Below are positions 7,206 to 8,438 of a stretch of DNA of 8,438 nt, one piece after another. Position numbers and translations under genes: made by a program. Source of the DNA: Anaerolineales bacterium UBA3001. Its GTDB lineage: Bacteria > Chloroflexota > Anaerolineae > Anaerolineales > UBA11657. The stretch covers positions 1 to 8,438 of the forward strand of contig DDZT01000091.1 of the NCBI GenBank assembly GCA_002346435.1, given 5' to 3'. The notes beneath the pieces were generated by a model that did not search any database, was not told the origin of the DNA, and saw only the letters and a program-made list of their open reading frames with translations. Each line of letters begins with the position of its first letter. Position 1 is the first letter of the stretch.

Positions 7206-8050
7206 TTTGACACCTGCCGTACATGTTCAATGATCATACCAGGAATGTCTACACCAGTAAGTGGTACAGTGGAGTGAAACTCCATGGTGTGATTTATTTC
7301 GTTGATTAAAAGACCGCGGTCTGGATCTTCTAGAAGATCTACAGCTAGTACACCACCTCCTACTGCAGTAGCTGCTCTCTGACATAGGTCATGTAGTTCA
7401 TTTGTTACTTCGCAGTTTGTTGCAGTAGCACCTAATGCAGTATTGGTTATCCAATGTTCAGATTCGCGGTAAATCGCTACAGGGGTTTCATTACCTATGA
7501 CGAAGGCTCGGATATCACGTCCTGGTTTTTGGATAAGTTGCTGCAAATAATATATATGATGTTGATAATTACCTAGAACATCCCGGTGTTCAAATATTGC
7601 TTCAGCTGCGTCTCGGTCGTTTATACGACTTACTAGTCGGCCCCATGAGCCCACTACTGGTTTTAGTACATAAGGGTATCCAAGTCTTTCTCCAGCTTCG
7701 ATAGCACCTTTGACTGTAAAAGCAAGCAATGACTTAGGCTGAGGTATACCAGCATTTTTTAAAGCAATTGAAGTAGCCACTTTGTCACTACATAATTCTG
7801 AAACCAAATAGGAATTTATAGTGGGTATTCCAAAAGAATTCAGTACTCGTGCAATTGATAATCCGCGACTAGTACTTAGGCTTCTTATAATAATTGCATC
7901 AAATCGTGACCATTCGCCATTATCATTGTCAATCTGTAAAATTGCTTGGCTATCCAATAGTCGTTCATAGGACACTTCGCGACTTTCTAGAGCTTTAAAT
8001 AGCCACTTTTCTTCTACACGCAACCTAGAATATACTACTCCAATATGCAT
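7202..8050 (-). CDS. lysX: Alpha-aminoadipate-LysW ligase LysX
   Basis: LysX is a RimK-like ATP-grasp ligase, 282 residues, the normal length. It joins the amino group of 2-aminoadipate to the side-chain carboxylate of the C-terminal Glu of LysW, using ATP. Visible elements are a pre-ATP-grasp N-terminal domain beginning MHIGVVYSRLRVEEK, Lys90 in CSDKVAT (87-93), KPVVGSWGR (130-138) covering the ATP lysine and flexible loop, and NEINHTMEFHST (250-261) with Glu251 and Asn253 as magnesium ligands. The GVDIPG tail (266-271) is typical of LysX. The central N-T-A-x-G motif reads NTALGA (203-208), where Thermus LysX has, from memory, NTARGG. GAGG five bases before the ATG supports the start. The gene follows lysW by 27 bases and overlaps lysY. 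A role on glutamate (ArgX) as well cannot be excluded. Confidence 0.93.
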   Translation of the reverse strand: MHIGVVYSRLRVEEKWLFKALESREVSYERLLDSQAILQIDNDNGEWSRFDAIIIRSLSTSRGLSIARVLNSFGIPTINSYLVSELCSDKVATSIALKNAGIPQPKSLLAFTVKGAIEAGERLGYPYVLKPVVGSWGRLVSRINDRDAAEAIFEHRDVLGNYQHHIYYLQQLIQKPGRDIRAFVIGNETPVAIYRESEHWITNTALGATATNCEVTNELHDLCQRAATAVGGGVLAVDLLEDPDRGLLINEINHTMEFHSTVPLTGVDIPGMIIEHVRQVSK

Positions 8051-8077
8051 GATATCCTCAAATCGGCAAAAATGACA

Positions 8078-8263
8078 TTACTCTCCCCAATCTTCTGCTT
8101 CTTGTGGGGCAAGACTAATGGATAATGGATCAAGTGATCGTACTTCTAATTCGGCACCACAATCATCACATACTAAAATTTCTCCTAGTTCAACTTGGTC
8201 AAGTGTGAGTTCACCAGCACATTCCGGACACTCACTCGTTGTAGTTACATTGTCAACAGTCAT
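8078..8263 (-). CDS. lysW: LysW, amino-group carrier protein
   Basis: LysW is the carrier protein that protects the amino group of 2-aminoadipate and presents each intermediate to LysX, LysZ, LysY, LysJ and LysK. The 61-residue protein has two zinc knuckle pairs, CPEC (12-15) and CDDC (32-35), and an acidic body. It ends in the hallmark EDWGE, whose terminal Glu61 is the attachment point. An N-terminal tail of about seven residues (MTVDNVT) exceeds the Thermus protein as I recall it. The acidic surface should dock to basic patches on the partner enzymes. It is the first gene of the operon, preceded by AAGGAG. I am confident in the identity because motif, length and neighbours all agree. Confidence 0.96.
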   Translation of the reverse strand: MTVDNVTTTSECPECAGELTLDQVELGEILVCDDCGAELEVRSLDPLSISLAPQEAEDWGE

Positions 8264-8274
8264 AAGATAATATT

Positions 8275-8280
8275 CTCCTT
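8275..8280 (-). promoter_or_regulatory. Ribosome-binding site for lysW
   Basis: AAGGAG on the minus strand lies 11 bases before the lysW ATG. It falls inside the short 5' leader expected from the promoter candidate just upstream. Confidence 0.7.
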
Positions 8281-8289
8281 ATAAAATAT

Positions 8290-8318
8290 TTTATACCAAA
8301 CTTATTCAACAGAATCAA
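8290..8318 (-). promoter_or_regulatory. Candidate lysW promoter just downstream of the terminator
   Basis: On the minus strand TTGATT and TATAAA are separated by exactly 17 bases, and a TG one base before the -10 box makes it an extended -10 (TGGTATAAA). Transcription would start near 8283 and leave a leader of about 20 bases with the lysW ribosome-binding site. The -35 box overlaps the terminator's T-run. The DNA is AT-rich, so a chance match is possible. If real, this promoter bypasses the upstream terminator and weakens the attenuator reading. Confidence 0.5.
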
Positions 8319-8341
8319 AAAAACCCCGTAGTAACGGGGTT
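8317..8341 (-). terminator. Intrinsic terminator upstream of lysW
   Basis: On the minus strand an 8-bp GC-rich stem, AACCCCGT paired with ACGGGGTT across the four-base loop TACT, runs directly into a tract of seven T. Read in the plus direction no T-run follows, so it acts on transcription heading toward lysW. It lies 54 bases before the lysW ATG. It could either end an upstream gene or be the terminator half of an attenuator controlling the operon. Confidence 0.85.
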
Positions 8342-8418
8342 GTTATCTGCAAATGACACTGGTGTAAGGATGCTATTACTGCATCGCTGTGCCGAAGCGC
8401 AAATTAACCAACCCCGTT
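8333..8418 (-). promoter_or_regulatory. Possible antiterminator pairing of a lysine-operon attenuator
   Basis: On the minus strand the 10-mer AACGGGGTTG (8418-8409) is perfectly complementary to CAACCCCGTT (8342-8333), which contains the terminator's 5' arm. The 8-mer ACGGGGTT occurs both here and as the terminator's 3' arm, so two identical strands compete for one partner. The 66 bases between the paired strands can form two small hairpins: GATGC/GCATC with a seven-base loop (8385-8369) and CGCT/AGCG (8399-8385), which share one base. No known riboswitch consensus is recognised. The arrangement is seen in the sequence; the regulatory role is inferred. Confidence 0.45.
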
Positions 8419-8438
8419 GAGGGTAGGCTTGCTCTTCT
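8404..8438 (-). CDS. Possible Lys-codon leader peptide, 3' end only (or the end of an upstream gene)
   Basis: At the right edge a minus-strand frame reads K-S-K-P-T-L-N-G-V-G-stop, entering from outside the window. The partial codon at the edge ends in AG, so it could be another Lys (AAG). The stop TAA falls directly after the antiterminator strand, and AAC GGG GTT G of that strand is translated as N-G-V. This is where a leader peptide should end if a translating ribosome masks the antiterminator. No start codon or ribosome-binding site is visible. The other two frames are also open here for at least 20 codons, so the reading is weak alone. Confidence 0.28.
   Translation of the reverse strand, partial: KSKPTLNGVG

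Noticed and set aside
8319..8437. A 39-codon minus-strand frame at the right edge as the end of an upstream protein.
   Set aside because: It would read straight through the terminator stem and stop only in the T-run, which is not how coding sequence normally meets a terminator; it shows no recognisable family.
8317..8438. A T-box leader or lysine riboswitch controlling the operon.
   Set aside because: The T-box antiterminator consensus (UGGnACCGCG type) is absent, and I cannot match the lysine riboswitch core. The leader is cut at the right edge, so this rejection covers only the visible part.
8342..8438. A tRNA or other small RNA gene in the right-hand end.
   Set aside because: No cloverleaf, T-loop GTTCGA-type motif or other conserved RNA core was found on either strand; only short stems are present.
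1..8438. CRISPR arrays, insertion sequences, attachment sites or other mobile elements.
   Set aside because: No repeat-spacer pattern, transposase or integrase reading frame, or long terminal repeat was seen; the only notable repeat is the short attenuator-like one near the right end.

Overview
This window is one tightly packed minus-strand operon. It encodes almost all of the alpha-aminoadipate (AAA) route to lysine, in the form that carries its intermediates on the small protein LysW, as worked out in Thermus and in archaea. In transcription order (right to left) the genes are lysW, lysX, lysY, lysZ, lysJ, homocitrate synthase, homoaconitase large subunit (lysT), homoaconitase small subunit (lysU), homoisocitrate dehydrogenase, and the first 48 codons of lysK, which runs off the left edge. 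No plus-strand gene is supported and no gap inside the operon exceeds about 30 bases.

How the genes work together: homocitrate synthase joins 2-oxoglutarate and acetyl-CoA. LysT/LysU and homoisocitrate dehydrogenase then carry the chain to 2-oxoadipate. An aminotransferase (LysN in Thermus) should make 2-aminoadipate, but no such gene is seen here. LysX attaches the 2-aminoadipate amino group to the C-terminal Glu of LysW, LysZ phosphorylates the side-chain carboxylate, LysY reduces it to the semialdehyde, LysJ transaminates it, and LysK releases lysine.

The organism is a bacterium with fairly AT-rich DNA. Shine-Dalgarno sites precede several genes, start/stop overlaps are frequent, and an intrinsic terminator is present. 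The proteins resemble the Thermus-Deinococcus set, but the base composition does not fit Thermus. A marine Chloroflexota lineage or another uncultured bacterium is a guess from memory, not shown by the sequence.

The most interesting part is the 175-base stretch right of lysW (8264-8438). It holds an intrinsic terminator pointing toward lysW. An upstream strand repeats the terminator's 3' arm exactly and could pair with its 5' arm over 10 bp. Just upstream, at the window edge, a short reading frame carries Lys codons and has its stop directly after that strand. This is the layout of a classical amino-acid attenuator. A good promoter-like sequence immediately after the terminator offers a competing reading: end of an upstream transcript followed by the lysW promoter. 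Other points for a second look are the loss of the specificity arginine in homoisocitrate dehydrogenase, a Lys/Ser/Thr-rich tail on homocitrate synthase, a changed motif in LysX, and the missing aminotransferase.
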